A stretch of 35,492 nucleotides of DNA from Balneolales bacterium (GCA_007128425.1 SKXL01000003.1:1-35492), one strand, 5' to 3'. Shown: positions 7,931-17,269, numbered from the stretch's first letter. The notes: a model not told the origin generated them from the sequence alone. Numbers and translations: made by a program.

Positions 7931-8746
7931 GTGCCTGAGTTAGTAAAACGAATTCTATCTTCACTGATCGCTGCACCGGTATTTCTCTATGCTATATGGC
8001 TTGGAGGATGGTTTTTCACGGTCATGCTGATTTTGATATCGATGATCATTCAGCTCGAAATCATAAACATGCTGGCCAAACAGAGCCTTCACACCCGGAA
8101 AATCATGGCGTTGCTTCTGGGTGTTCCGATAATGATGATGGCTATGCATCCTGAAATTTCGTGGATAATCATTCTTGCAGTTTTGTTGCTCATTCTGGTG
8201 ACGGAAATCTTTCGTGATCATAGCGAAGGCTGGAAGCATTTGTTGACCACACTCTCTGTCGGTATAATGGTGCCCGCTCTTTTTTCCGGATTGCTTGTGC
8301 TCAGAAATTTTGGCGATGATATGACAGGTTTTATCCTTGCGTTCACACTTGTTCTGATGGTGTGGTCCAATGATATTTTTGCTTTTGCCGGCGGCAAGGC
8401 AATGGGAAGGCATCGCCTGGCCCCCAAAATCAGTCCGGCAAAAACGGTTGAAGGATTTGTCTGGGGTTTTCTTGGCTGCTTTCTTGCGCTGAGTCTCTGT
8501 ATGATCTATATACCCGGCTTTCCTCTCGATCTGAAAACCGCAATTCCCTTTGCTATTCTGACGGGATTGTTTGGTCCGGCCGGTGATCTGGCCGAAAGCA
8601 AGCTGAAGCGGGCGTCGGGGATCAAGGATTCCTCTGGACTTATGCCCGGTCATGGCGGGCTGTATGACCGCTTTGATGCGGTCCTGTTTTCAGCCCCGGC
8701 CGCAGCAGTTTACTTTAGTGCACTGCATTACTTTTCCTTATTGTAG
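7931..8746 (+). CDS. cdsA: Phosphatidate cytidylyltransferase (CDP-diacylglycerol synthase)
   Basis: CdsA makes CDP-diacylglycerol from phosphatidate and CTP at the inner membrane, the branch point for all phospholipids. The 271-residue protein is hydrophobic throughout. It carries the signature region near the C-terminus: SPAKTVEGFVWGFLG, then DLAESKLKRASGIKDSSG and MPGHGGLYDRFDAVLFSAP, with the K-R, K-D and D-R-x-D residues of the family. It starts with GTG at 7931, preceded by GGGGAG (7918-7923) at good spacing. Position at the end of the run headed by accA places early fatty acid synthesis and phospholipid commitment in one probable transcription unit. Confidence 0.96.
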   Translation: MPELVKRILSSLIAAPVFLYAIWLGGWFFTVMLILISMIIQLEIINMLAKQSLHTRKIMALLLGVPIMMMAMHPEISWIIILAVLLLILVTEIFRDHSEGWKHLLTTLSVGIMVPALFSGLLVLRNFGDDMTGFILAFTLVLMVWSNDIFAFAGGKAMGRHRLAPKISPAKTVEGFVWGFLGCFLALSLCMIYIPGFPLDLKTAIPFAILTGLFGPAGDLAESKLKRASGIKDSSGLMPGHGGLYDRFDAVLFSAPAAAVYFSALHYFSLL

Positions 8747-8789
8747 TTCTATCCATATTGTAGTCCTATGTGATCAACGGAGTACCGTT

Positions 8790-9710
8790 ATGAACGTTTT
8801 TCTGACAGGCGGCACAGGATTTATTGGAAGGCATCTCTCCGAACTTTTATTTGAACAGGGTGATTCGGTTACCATCGCAACCAGGAACCCGGATAAATAT
8901 GCCGCACAGGCCAGGGACAATGGCCGCGACACCCGGGTGCAGTTTATACCGCTGGAAAGTGATTTGTCGCTTCACATGAAGGAGTGTGATGTGGTGGTGA
9001 ACCTTGCCGGTGAAAACCTGTTTGGCAAGCGGTGGACCAGCAGCGTAAAAAAGAGGCTCTACGACAGCCGCATGCAGACTACCCGATCATTGGTCGATGC
9101 ATTGAAACGACTGGATAAGAAACCGGATGTCTTTCTTTCGGGTTCGGCCGTAGGATACTATGGTGACTGCGGATCCGAGAAGCTTACCGAAAAGAGAGGA
9201 GCTGGAAACGATTTCCTCGCCAGGATGTGCTCTGACTGGGAGAATGCAGCTTTGGACGCCGAGAGCCTGGGCATTCGGGTGGTCCTTTCACGCACGGGCG
9301 TCACACTGGGAAGAGGCGGAGGAGCACTGGCTACCCTGCTGCCTGTTTTCAAGGCTTTCATAGGTGGGTCAGTTGGATCCGGAACACAATACTTTCCATG
9401 GATACACATCGACGATGTATGTGAATCCATGGTATTTGCAATCCGGAATAAGGATTTTTCAGGTCCATTTAATGCAACTGCGCCGAAGCCTGTCACCATG
9501 AATGAATTTGCAAAGGCACTCGGGGATGTGATTTCAAGACCCTCCTTGTTCAGAGTGCCGGAGTTTGCACTAAACCTGGTTCTCGGCAATGACGCGGCTT
9601 CGATGATAACAAACAGTCACAGAGCCATACCTGAAAGGTTGCGCGAGAACGGGTTTGATTTTCGCTACGATGACATTGGACAGGCTCTGAGTCAGATTTT
9701 AAAAAGTTGA
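8790..9710 (+). CDS. TIGR01777 family NAD(P)-dependent epimerase (YfcH/SDR39U1-like)
   Basis: The 306-residue extended short-chain dehydrogenase begins with the nucleotide-binding motif FLTGGTGFIGRHLSELL (5-21). It has VVNLAGENLFGKRW, the active-site region SGSAVGYYGDCGSE, VVLSRTGVTLGRGGGAL, FPWIHIDDVCESM and a C-terminal DUF1731 segment (VPEFALNLVLGNDAASMITN, then RLRENGFDFRY). These are the features of the TIGR01777 group, whose physiological substrate is unknown. The frame is open upstream into cdsA, but ATG 8790 is preceded by ACGGAG at seven bases and starts exactly at the Rossmann strand. It lies 43 bases downstream of cdsA, and ends 23 bases from the end of the convergent lipoprotein gene. 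Confidence 0.92.
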   Translation: MNVFLTGGTGFIGRHLSELLFEQGDSVTIATRNPDKYAAQARDNGRDTRVQFIPLESDLSLHMKECDVVVNLAGENLFGKRWTSSVKKRLYDSRMQTTRSLVDALKRLDKKPDVFLSGSAVGYYGDCGSEKLTEKRGAGNDFLARMCSDWENAALDAESLGIRVVLSRTGVTLGRGGGALATLLPVFKAFIGGSVGSGTQYFPWIHIDDVCESMVFAIRNKDFSGPFNATAPKPVTMNEFAKALGDVISRPSLFRVPEFALNLVLGNDAASMITNSHRAIPERLRENGFDFRYDDIGQALSQILKS

Positions 9711-9733
9711 ACGGGCTTTCACAAACCAGCGTC

Positions 9734-12421
9734 TCATGGCCGTCGAAAGGACCAGCATCGCATGCCGTCGCGGGTTTGTCCGATTAGCTCCCGTTCGCCG
9801 GCTCCAAGAATATTGGTCACCATCGGATATCGCATGGATGCAGACGGGATATCTCCGATCGGTTCACCGGACTCCACCTGCCATGCGTAAACTCTGCCGG
9901 TATTGGAAACACCGACCATGTCCGGTTTGCCGTTGCCGTTCACATCGGTTATCAGCATGTTTGCATAAGAAGCGGAAGACTGACCCATATTCCTTGTCAT
10001 TCTGAGCTGACCGCCTTCGTTTAGCAGAAAAAGATTGCCATTCAGATTCTGTACCCCGATCATTCGTTCACGAATGCGTTGACCGTCATCGTGGTCCAAA
10101 GTCAGAGTCTGTACAATGGGTGCGTTAAGTATCGGTGAATTTCCAACATAGACACGGCGTACAATCAGATCGCTGCGGTTGTTCCGACCATTATTTTGTT
10201 GGCTGTTGGAGTAAGTGTTATTGTCAGGTGCAACGACAAGTGAGTCTGCAAAGAAAGGTTCACGACCAATGGCATAGAGGTGCCCATCTGCAGCGCCGGC
10301 AATAATGTGCCGGCCGTGAAAGGTGACCGGTCCGAGGTCGGATTCAATAAAAACCGGGTACCCGTCACGCAGGTTGCCGCGGGGTGAAAAACCGAACAAC
10401 CCGTTTCCGGCAGTGATCCAAAGGGTATGCTCATCGGCGAATTCATTAAACACCGGTTGTTGTGAAGCCTGAATATTGATGTCCCGGGGCCAACCCTGGA
10501 TATTGCGTCCTCTCTGATCCAGAACATGCACTTTCCGGTCGGCTGTGGTGACGATCATCTCCGGTCGGCCGTCCCTGGCAACATCAGCAAGGGTAAGCGG
10601 CGTTGTGATGCGCTCATCCATCGTAACCGGAAAATTGGGAAGCGGGATTCCGCGTGTATTCCAGGCGTAGATTTTATTTCCGGCGGCGATGAGAATGGCA
10701 TGCTGGTTGTTACCATACCAGTCGTAGACCAGGGGTGAACCGAGTGGGCGGTCATTGGCTGTATTCACTTCAAGGAACCCGGTCCCGTCGGCGGCAATAC
10801 CGTAAATATGATTGCTTTCAGTGGCAATCACCAGCTCATCCCGTGATCCGCCGCCAATATTGGCGAGTGTAGGTTTTCCGGTAATTCGAGACCCTCTGAG
10901 GTCGAATGCCCATACGTCGCGCACCGGTTCGGTGCGATCCTCACTGAAATACGTATCCATGGTGAGAGCCATGCTGTCTCCATTACGTACCAGACTGACC
11001 GCTCCAATGTCGAGCAGAGAACCCAGAAACCGGGCATGATTCAACGGATTGAGCATCGGTTCAAGGTAATTGAGGAGAGGCGATGTCCGGGTATAAATCC
11101 ACGCGCTTACCTGATCCGGATGGCGTTGCCTGACAGCCATGTAGGCATCATCGTAATAGTAGACAGCCCGTCTGCGTCTGTCCTGGTCAATTCGGCGCGC
11201 CAACCCGGACCGTTTTGTGATGATGGCGGCATTGGCTGAACGGATTACATAAAAATCGGTTAGACGGCTATTCGGTCCCCCCAGGATTTGTCCCATCACA
11301 GGACTGTTCAAGTAGTAAACATCGTTGCTGACTTCGATAAAACCATCGCGCTGAAGTTCACGCAGCAAGCTGTTGAAATCGGAGGGATCGCTGAGCCGGC
11401 GCAGGTACATATGTTCTCCAACCGAGAGAAACCCGCTGGCCTCGAATGCGACGAAGGCGGTTGCAGGATCCAGCGACTGCCGGATATTTTCAGCCATTCG
11501 GTTATCGGACAACAGCAGAGAGTCCAGCCGGCCGGCCGGCCTCATCTCATCTAAAGCAGCGGCCCCGGGATCCTGGTGGAAGATGGTGAAGAAGGCGGCG
11601 TCGGTTGGGATGTAGCGATCCAGGTCGAACGATGCCGGTGTGGATGCAAAAGAACCGGCAAATCCGGACAATTCGGCTTCATGAAGCGGGATGTCACCGC
11701 GCAGCCGGGCATCGAAAAGGGGATCATCATACGTATCTCTGCTCAGTGAAAGTATGGTCGGTCCGGTACCTTCGAAAATACCCGAAAACCTGGGCAGATA
11801 GCGGGGTGCGCCAAGCTGGTTGAGCCAGTTGCCGAGTTCTGGAGTATTAAGCAGGTAACTTCCCGAAGCGACTTCATTTTTTTGAACAGAAATACCAGGG
11901 TGTTCGCCGGAATAAGCCATGATGCTGTTCTCAATGGCAACACTGTTCTTGCTCAGGAATATCCAGTCTTTTATTTGGGCGGCAAACAGGCGCTGACCGT
12001 CAAGGTGCAGTATACGTATATCCTGATTCCGGAACCTGTAGCTGTTTTCGGCAAACTCCTTGTGAAAGTGTCTGGCTAAGGCATTAACACCGTTCCCGGG
12101 ATCATCGATAATAAAGACCGGCTGCAGCTGATGGGAACCGGTTGGGTACAGTGCGACAGCTTTCAGTGTAACCGGGTTGGATACATGCTCGATCATATCG
12201 GTCACCGTGTTAATTTGTACATCCGAGAGTTCCTCCATCATTATGAAACGGCGATCCTCAAGAGCATATGTAAGATTTGCATCATCATACAGTATCACAA
12301 GCGGCGATTCGGCAGGTATGGCAGACAGCCATGATTTGTCATCGCTTTGTTCCGAACAACCTGACAAGACAAGTAAGAGTATGAAAAAAAAGCGAAATGT
12401 GTAGGTGGATCTTGCTATCAT
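9734..12421 (-). CDS. Large lipoprotein with C-terminal beta-propeller-like (PQQ/FG-GAP type) region, unknown function
   Basis: The 895-residue protein has a lipoprotein signal peptide: basic residues, FRFFFILLLVLSG, then lipobox Cys22. Residue +2 is Ser rather than Asp, so export past the inner membrane is plausible. Residues ~30-470 contain no domain I recognise with certainty. They repeat a theme of PADAAFF / AFVAFEASG / KDWIFLSKN strands that recalls DUF3352-like proteins (weak). From ~495 to the end are repeated strand units such as VWAFDLRG, ANIGGGSRDELVIATESNHI, PEMIVTTADRKVHVLDQRG and LITDVNGNGKPDMVGVSNTG. These are typical of VCBS/FG-GAP or PQQ-like propeller blades. Probably it is an envelope protein for binding or scaffolding. 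It is divergent from the BatA-like gene (78-base gap) and convergent with the epimerase. No Shine-Dalgarno is visible before the ATG. Confidence 0.82.
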   Translation of the reverse strand: MIARSTYTFRFFFILLLVLSGCSEQSDDKSWLSAIPAESPLVILYDDANLTYALEDRRFIMMEELSDVQINTVTDMIEHVSNPVTLKAVALYPTGSHQLQPVFIIDDPGNGVNALARHFHKEFAENSYRFRNQDIRILHLDGQRLFAAQIKDWIFLSKNSVAIENSIMAYSGEHPGISVQKNEVASGSYLLNTPELGNWLNQLGAPRYLPRFSGIFEGTGPTILSLSRDTYDDPLFDARLRGDIPLHEAELSGFAGSFASTPASFDLDRYIPTDAAFFTIFHQDPGAAALDEMRPAGRLDSLLLSDNRMAENIRQSLDPATAFVAFEASGFLSVGEHMYLRRLSDPSDFNSLLRELQRDGFIEVSNDVYYLNSPVMGQILGGPNSRLTDFYVIRSANAAIITKRSGLARRIDQDRRRRAVYYYDDAYMAVRQRHPDQVSAWIYTRTSPLLNYLEPMLNPLNHARFLGSLLDIGAVSLVRNGDSMALTMDTYFSEDRTEPVRDVWAFDLRGSRITGKPTLANIGGGSRDELVIATESNHIYGIAADGTGFLEVNTANDRPLGSPLVYDWYGNNQHAILIAAGNKIYAWNTRGIPLPNFPVTMDERITTPLTLADVARDGRPEMIVTTADRKVHVLDQRGRNIQGWPRDINIQASQQPVFNEFADEHTLWITAGNGLFGFSPRGNLRDGYPVFIESDLGPVTFHGRHIIAGAADGHLYAIGREPFFADSLVVAPDNNTYSNSQQNNGRNNRSDLIVRRVYVGNSPILNAPIVQTLTLDHDDGQRIRERMIGVQNLNGNLFLLNEGGQLRMTRNMGQSSASYANMLITDVNGNGKPDMVGVSNTGRVYAWQVESGEPIGDIPSASMRYPMVTNILGAGERELIGQTRDGMRCWSFRRP

Positions 12422-12499
12422 AGGGAAGATTTGGGAAATACCTTAACAGGCACTGCGTTTAATTAAAGTCAGAATCAACATTAAAATATCACTTTTTGA

Positions 12500-14626
12500 A
12501 TGAGTTTTTTAAATCCATTCTTGTTGGTGGCACTTGCTGCAGCAGCCATTCCGGTTATCATTCATTTAATCAACTTCAGAAAGCCCCGAAAAATTGCTTT
12601 TTCTACACTGGCATTTTTTCAGGAGTTGCAGAGAACGACAATACGAAGGCTGAATCTGAAACGCTATTTGTTGCTTGCAATGCGTGTTATGGCCATTACC
12701 ATGTTGGCAGCCGCCCTTGCACGCCCGTTTCTGCCATCTCAGATTGCCGGTTGGCTGGGGGCATCCTCTGGCGATGAACACATTGCTATGCTTGTCGATA
12801 ACGGGCCAAGCATGATGCAGATTGATGAAGCCGGTCTATACATGGACCAGGTCCGCAATGCCGCCAAAGAGATTCTGGAGCAGGCTGATGATGAGGCCCG
12901 GTTTCTCATTGTTCCTTCGCACGGTGAGCTGGCATCCGGACGATTTATGAGGAAACCCGAAGCGATTCGTTACCTGGAGCAGCTTGAGACGGTGAATAAA
13001 GGCGGTTTTCCTTTTGAAAGAATGATGTACCTGCAAAACCGGCTCGATGATGAACCCGGTGACAGCGGGCGCATTTACTGGTTGTCAGATGCCCGGAAGA
13101 CACATCTTGAGAAGATGAAAGGTCAATTTCTGGAAGACAAGCCGGACCGGGACTGGCATCCGGTAACGTTCATACATGCGGGCAGCGAATCATTCCAGAA
13201 TATTGGTGTCGCCGGCGTTGAGCTGACCGGACAGGTACTGGGTGTGGGCATTCCGGCAGGCGTTACGGTTTCGGTGCGAAACTATGGTAGTCAGTCAGTC
13301 CACAATGCCTATTTAAGTCTGGAAATTGATAGTGAACGAATTGGTCAGTATGATGTTTCGCTTGAACCAGGAGAGGAAAAGGAGCTGCTTTTTGAAGTCA
13401 TTCCGGAATCAGCGGGAATAATTCGCGGGATGGCTATTCTCGAAGGGGGAACGTATACCTTTGACCATAAACGCTATTTTTCCATTGAAGTGCCTGAGAG
13501 TCGCAATGTACTGCTGATCAGTGACAGGGGGGAGGACGGCACGCGCCGATCCTACCTGAGGCCCGTACTTGCGGCTGCCAGTGAAACCGGAACCCGCATC
13601 AACGCATCCTATACCGACATAAGCGATCTCAGGGAACATGACCTGGAAACTTATGATGCCCTTATTCTTGAGAGTCTTCGGAGAGTGCCGGATTATCTTC
13701 AGGCCGAGCTGGGACAGTTTGTACAACAGGGACGAGGAATCCTTTTTATCCCATCAGAGCAGGGCAATATCGAGAATTACAACCGTTTCCTGCAGCAGCT
13801 GAACGCAGGCAGTTTTTCCGGCATGCGGGGAGCTTATGGCAGATTTGTAGAGGTGGCGTCGCTTCAACCGCTGGAACGCGGCCATCTTCTGGCCGATGAC
13901 CTTTTCGATTTCAGCGGTGAAGATGATGTGCGGATCGATATGCCCTCTATCTTTCATTACTGGCGCTACGATCAGGCGGAGTCGGGGGCCCCCTTGCTGC
14001 AGTCAAATCTGGGTGAGCCGCTTTTTACAGAGCATCCTTTCGGTGATGGCATGGTGATGATCGGAACCATGGGGTTCAGTCCGGGCTGGTCAAACCTCAG
14101 TATCAAACCCATATATGCCCCTTTGGTTTACAGAATGATTCTTTACGTTGTTGCCTGGGAGCAAGGTGGTGTCCGTGAGCATGTTCTTGGAGCACCATTT
14201 GACCGTTATTTTTCCCATCTCGGCGCCCAGGTGACGATGCGATTAAACGGCGAGGAGATTCATCCGGAGACGGCAGCCAGTGCAAGAGGGCTTCGTGTCC
14301 GATATCCGGCGTTTGAATGGGAACCCGGATGGCTGGAGCTTCAATTGGACGAAAAAAGAACAGCAATTGCCATCAATCAGAATATATCGGAATCGGATTT
14401 TACTTCGTTATCTCTCTCAGAGACAGAGTACCTTCTCGAGAATATACTTCCCATGGCCGGTCTGGTCAGCATTGCCGGTTATGGCGACGCCGAAATTCGG
14501 TCGGCAATGGCTGCCGTCAGTTTCGGAAGAGAAATTTGGAACTGGTTTATTTGGATCGCACTTGCTTTTATGGTGATGGAATGTATTATTTCAGTAACTT
14601 ATCGAACAGAAACAGCTGATGACTAA
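12500..14626 (+). CDS. BatA-like membrane protein (aerotolerance regulator N-terminal domain)
   Basis: The 708-residue protein starts with the BatA N-terminal domain: FLNPFLLVALAAAAIPVIIH, LINFRKPRKIAFSTLAFFQE, then a second membrane helix (LLLAMRVMAITMLAAALARP). A von Willebrand factor A-like strand follows (HIAMLVDNGPSMMQID, ~94-109). Its MIDAS triad is D-N-G-P-S instead of D-x-S-x-S, so metal binding may be lost. Residues ~330-430 (VLLISDRGED, YDALILESLRRVPDYLQAEL) resemble the glutamine-amidotransferase-like domain found in this family. A last helix near the C-terminus (IWNWFIWIALAFMVMECIIS) gives three membrane anchors in total. Such proteins in Bacteroidota are related to Bat aerotolerance operons, but no moxR or other bat genes are here. 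It is followed after 12 bases by a small membrane protein. Confidence 0.85.
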   Translation: MSFLNPFLLVALAAAAIPVIIHLINFRKPRKIAFSTLAFFQELQRTTIRRLNLKRYLLLAMRVMAITMLAAALARPFLPSQIAGWLGASSGDEHIAMLVDNGPSMMQIDEAGLYMDQVRNAAKEILEQADDEARFLIVPSHGELASGRFMRKPEAIRYLEQLETVNKGGFPFERMMYLQNRLDDEPGDSGRIYWLSDARKTHLEKMKGQFLEDKPDRDWHPVTFIHAGSESFQNIGVAGVELTGQVLGVGIPAGVTVSVRNYGSQSVHNAYLSLEIDSERIGQYDVSLEPGEEKELLFEVIPESAGIIRGMAILEGGTYTFDHKRYFSIEVPESRNVLLISDRGEDGTRRSYLRPVLAAASETGTRINASYTDISDLREHDLETYDALILESLRRVPDYLQAELGQFVQQGRGILFIPSEQGNIENYNRFLQQLNAGSFSGMRGAYGRFVEVASLQPLERGHLLADDLFDFSGEDDVRIDMPSIFHYWRYDQAESGAPLLQSNLGEPLFTEHPFGDGMVMIGTMGFSPGWSNLSIKPIYAPLVYRMILYVVAWEQGGVREHVLGAPFDRYFSHLGAQVTMRLNGEEIHPETAASARGLRVRYPAFEWEPGWLELQLDEKRTAIAINQNISESDFTSLSLSETEYLLENILPMAGLVSIAGYGDAEIRSAMAAVSFGREIWNWFIWIALAFMVMECIISVTYRTETADD

Positions 14627-14638
14627 GAGGGCTCGTGT

Positions 14639-15214
14639 ATGATACAGTTAGCTACGGTTCACCTTGTGATTTTGGCACTGGTAACGCTGGGAACAACCAT
14701 GATAATGATGGTAACAGCTTCCAATGCGCTTCGGTTGCGTAAAATTGAAATTAGCTGGAGAGCAGGAAAGTTGTTCGGTTTTCCACTTTTTTCCACCATT
14801 TTCCTTATTGCAACTATTACTCTTACGTTTCTGGTCTACACCCAGCAGCTTTATCATCATACCGTTACCATGGTTTGCTACAACTGGATTGGTATCACCT
14901 GGTTTGTAACCAGCTATCTGATGTCCAAACGCTTTATTACCGACCATGGCATCGTAAAAAATATTAACGATCCGTCACAAACCGTGGCATGGACCCGGAT
15001 CATGGATTATGTTGAGAGAAACAGTGGCAAGCAACTGAAATACGTTTTCTTTTACCCCGAGCATCTGCCTGGTGAACACTCACGGAGTATTCGCCTGGAG
15101 CTGGATGTACCCGTTGGAAAAAAATTGTCCTTTGGCAGTATCATCCAGAATAAGCTGGGCAGGCGATTCAGCCTTGGTGAACCTGAAGTCACCGGCATAG
15201 AACAGCTCAAATAA
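14639..15214 (+). CDS. Small membrane protein with a PH-like/DUF5673-like C-terminus, function unknown
   Basis: The 191-residue protein has three hydrophobic segments (~5-27 VHLVILALVTLGTTMIMMVT; ~43-65 LFGFPLFSTIFLIATITLTF; ~80-95 VTMVCYNWIGITWFVTSYLM). A soluble C-terminal region then begins KRFITDHGIVKNINDPSQTV and AWTRIMDYVERNSG. That pattern (a 'which setting, in-phase Trp, then Ile-Tyr' core strand) recalls bacterial PH-like or DUF5673 domains, a weak assignment from memory. AAGAGG precedes the ATG at suitable distance. The gene lies between the BatA-like gene and hflX and is probably cotranscribed with one or both. I cannot assign a function. Confidence 0.75.
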   Translation: MIQLATVHLVILALVTLGTTMIMMVTASNALRLRKIEISWRAGKLFGFPLFSTIFLIATITLTFLVYTQQLYHHTVTMVCYNWIGITWFVTSYLMSKRFITDHGIVKNINDPSQTVAWTRIMDYVERNSGKQLKYVFFYPEHLPGEHSRSIRLELDVPVGKKLSFGSIIQNKLGRRFSLGEPEVTGIEQLK

Positions 15215-15269
15215 CATTGCCACCACCATACAATTCAATACCCGATAAAACGCAGAAAGGCAGGTATAC

Positions 15270-16598
15270 TTGAACAGCGAACTCAAGACGAATATCGAAG
15301 AAAAAGAACGTGCAGTACTTGTAGGTATATACGGGGACTCGACGGACAGGGAGCTGGCGCAGGAGCATCTTGAAGAACTTGAGCTTTTAACCGATACAGC
15401 AGGTGGTGTGACCGTTGACAGGATTCTGCAACTCCGAAAACGTCCGGATGTAAGCACGTATATCGGCAAGGGGAAGCTGCACGAAGTGAAACAGAAGATC
15501 AAGGCTTCATCAGCAGATATGGTCATTTTTGATGATGATCTTTCGCCCACACAGGTCAGGAATATTGAACGTGTCACCGAATCGAAAGTGCTCGACCGAA
15601 GCGGCCTTATTCTGGATATTTTTGCTTCCCGGGCCAAGACATCAGCAGCAAAGACGCAGGTTGAACTGGCTCAGCTTCAGTACCTTCTGCCAAGACTGAC
15701 CCGGTTCTGGACGCACCTTTCCCGTCAAAAAGGGGGAGTAGGTACAAAAGGGGGAATCGGCACAAAGGGACCCGGTGAAACACAGATTGAAACTGACCGC
15801 AGAATCATAGGGCGCCGCATAGCATCATTGAAAGAAAAACTTGAAAAGCTGGATCTTCAGAGAAAAGTGCAGCGTCAGGGACGGGCCGATTCGCTTCGGG
15901 TAGCACTCGTGGGATATACCAATGCCGGCAAATCCTCCCTGATGAATGCCATTACCGAGACATCCGTGCTGACTGAGGACCGGCTTTTTGCAACACTGGA
16001 TTCGACCGTTCGCAGATTTCGGGTGGGGCAAGAAGACGTCCTGCTTTCCGACACGGTCGGCTTTATTCGAAAGCTGCCTCACAATCTTGTAGAAAGCTTC
16101 AAATCCACTCTCGACGAAATCCGTGAAGCGGATCTGATGCTCCATGTGGTCGATGTTTCCTCGCCAATGAAAAAGGAATACATCCAAACAGTTTACGATA
16201 CGTTAAAGGAGCTGCAGGCAGACAAAAAACCTGAAATACTCGTTTTTAATAAAATAGACCTGGTTTCATCACCGGAGAAGCTGGCCGAAATCCGGCAGGA
16301 TTACCCCGGCTCGGTACTCGTTTCGGCGACTCGGGGGATTGGTCTGGATGAAATTTATTCGGAAATCAAAAAAAAGGTTGAAAGAAACTATATATATCGA
16401 AAAATTGTCGTACCTATATATAACTACCATATTGTATCTTATCTTCATGATGTGGCGGAAGTGAAAAAAGAGACATTCGATGATGAATCGGCTCACCTTG
16501 CCATTCGGATTCATGAGAAACATTCCGGCAAGCTGGACGAACTGTTGCGTAATAGCAACGCATCGACTATAGTACATAAAGATGTAAACGGAGAATGA
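15270..16598 (+). CDS. hflX: GTPase HflX
   Basis: HflX is a ribosome-associated GTPase that splits stalled 70S ribosomes, notably under heat stress. The 442-residue protein has the N-terminal HflX domain (RAVLVGIYGDS; VDRILQLRKRPDVSTYIGKG; VIFDDDLSPTQVRNIE), the linker KGGIGTKGPGETQIETDRR, then the GTPase domain with G1 GYTNAGKSSL, G2 FATLDSTVRRF, G3 DTVGFIRKLPHNLVESFKST, G4 NKID and G5 SATRG. The start is TTG at 15270, supported by AGAAAGG (15254-15260) nine bases upstream. The stop overlaps the ATG of the CBS-domain gene by four bases (ATGA), a sign of translational coupling. Confidence 0.95.
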   Translation: MNSELKTNIEEKERAVLVGIYGDSTDRELAQEHLEELELLTDTAGGVTVDRILQLRKRPDVSTYIGKGKLHEVKQKIKASSADMVIFDDDLSPTQVRNIERVTESKVLDRSGLILDIFASRAKTSAAKTQVELAQLQYLLPRLTRFWTHLSRQKGGVGTKGGIGTKGPGETQIETDRRIIGRRIASLKEKLEKLDLQRKVQRQGRADSLRVALVGYTNAGKSSLMNAITETSVLTEDRLFATLDSTVRRFRVGQEDVLLSDTVGFIRKLPHNLVESFKSTLDEIREADLMLHVVDVSSPMKKEYIQTVYDTLKELQADKKPEILVFNKIDLVSSPEKLAEIRQDYPGSVLVSATRGIGLDEIYSEIKKKVERNYIYRKIVVPIYNYHIVSYLHDVAEVKKETFDDESAHLAIRIHEKHSGKLDELLRNSNASTIVHKDVNGE

Positions 16599-17269
16599 CC
16601 ATGCTGGTCAGGGAAGTCATCAATACACATATTAAGCCGTTAAGGGCCATTGATACCGCACGCGAGGCGCTTGCGGCAATGGTGGAGAGCGACCAGGTGG
16701 AGCTGCCTGTGGTTGACCAGACCACCAATCGTTTTATCGGCATGGTTACCCGGGCATCAGCCGAACATCATCATGTAACTGTGGACAGTGTTCTGACCAT
16801 TCGTGAGAAGAGATCGGTTGTCATTGGTCCCGATCAGAATGTTTTTGATATTGTCAGGCTTATGGAGAAGCACAACCTTTCGGTGATTCCGGTACTGGAG
16901 AATGGTCGCAATTACCTTGGTGTTGTCGAGCGCCGTTCCCTCCACGACAGAATTATCCGCCTGATGAACTTTACGGAGTTCGGTTCGCTGATCACCATAC
17001 ATTTCGAGGAGCGTGACTTTACGCTTTCCAAACTGGTGCGGATCATTGAAGCGGAAGGCGGGCTCATATTGGGGATTAGTGTTGAATCGCCACAATCCGG
17101 GCATCCATTCTATGTCGTCTCTATCAAACTCAACCTGACAGACCCCAGCCGTATTGTCGCCTCCCTCAAGCGGCATGAATATATTGTCGATCAGCACAGT
17201 ACGGACGACCAGGAGGATCGAAGGTATGAGCAACGAGCTGATGAGCTGATGCACTATCTGAACATCTGA
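16595..17269 (+). CDS. CBS-domain pair protein (AcuB-like)
   Basis: The 224-residue cytoplasmic protein has two CBS motifs: residues ~3-55 (LVREVINTHIKPLRAIDTAR, VELPVVDQTTNRFIGMVTRA) and ~65-125 (SVLTIREKRSVVIGPDQNVF, LSVIPVLENGRNYLGVVERR). A C-terminal segment with an ACT-like strand pattern (SLITIHFEERDFTLSKLVRI, HPFYVVSIKLNLTDPSRIVA) follows. CBS pairs bind adenine nucleotides and regulate a partner; here the partner is unknown. It overlaps hflX by four bases, suggesting linked expression. Two start codons six bases apart are possible (16595, 16601). The AcuB comparison is from domain order only. Confidence 0.85.
   Translation: MTMLVREVINTHIKPLRAIDTAREALAAMVESDQVELPVVDQTTNRFIGMVTRASAEHHHVTVDSVLTIREKRSVVIGPDQNVFDIVRLMEKHNLSVIPVLENGRNYLGVVERRSLHDRIIRLMNFTEFGSLITIHFEERDFTLSKLVRIIEAEGGLILGISVESPQSGHPFYVVSIKLNLTDPSRIVASLKRHEYIVDQHSTDDQEDRRYEQRADELMHYLNI

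Noticed and set aside
8652-8789. N-terminal extension of the TIGR01777 epimerase into cdsA
   Set aside because: The Rossmann strand starts at ATG 8790, which has a proper ribosome binding site.
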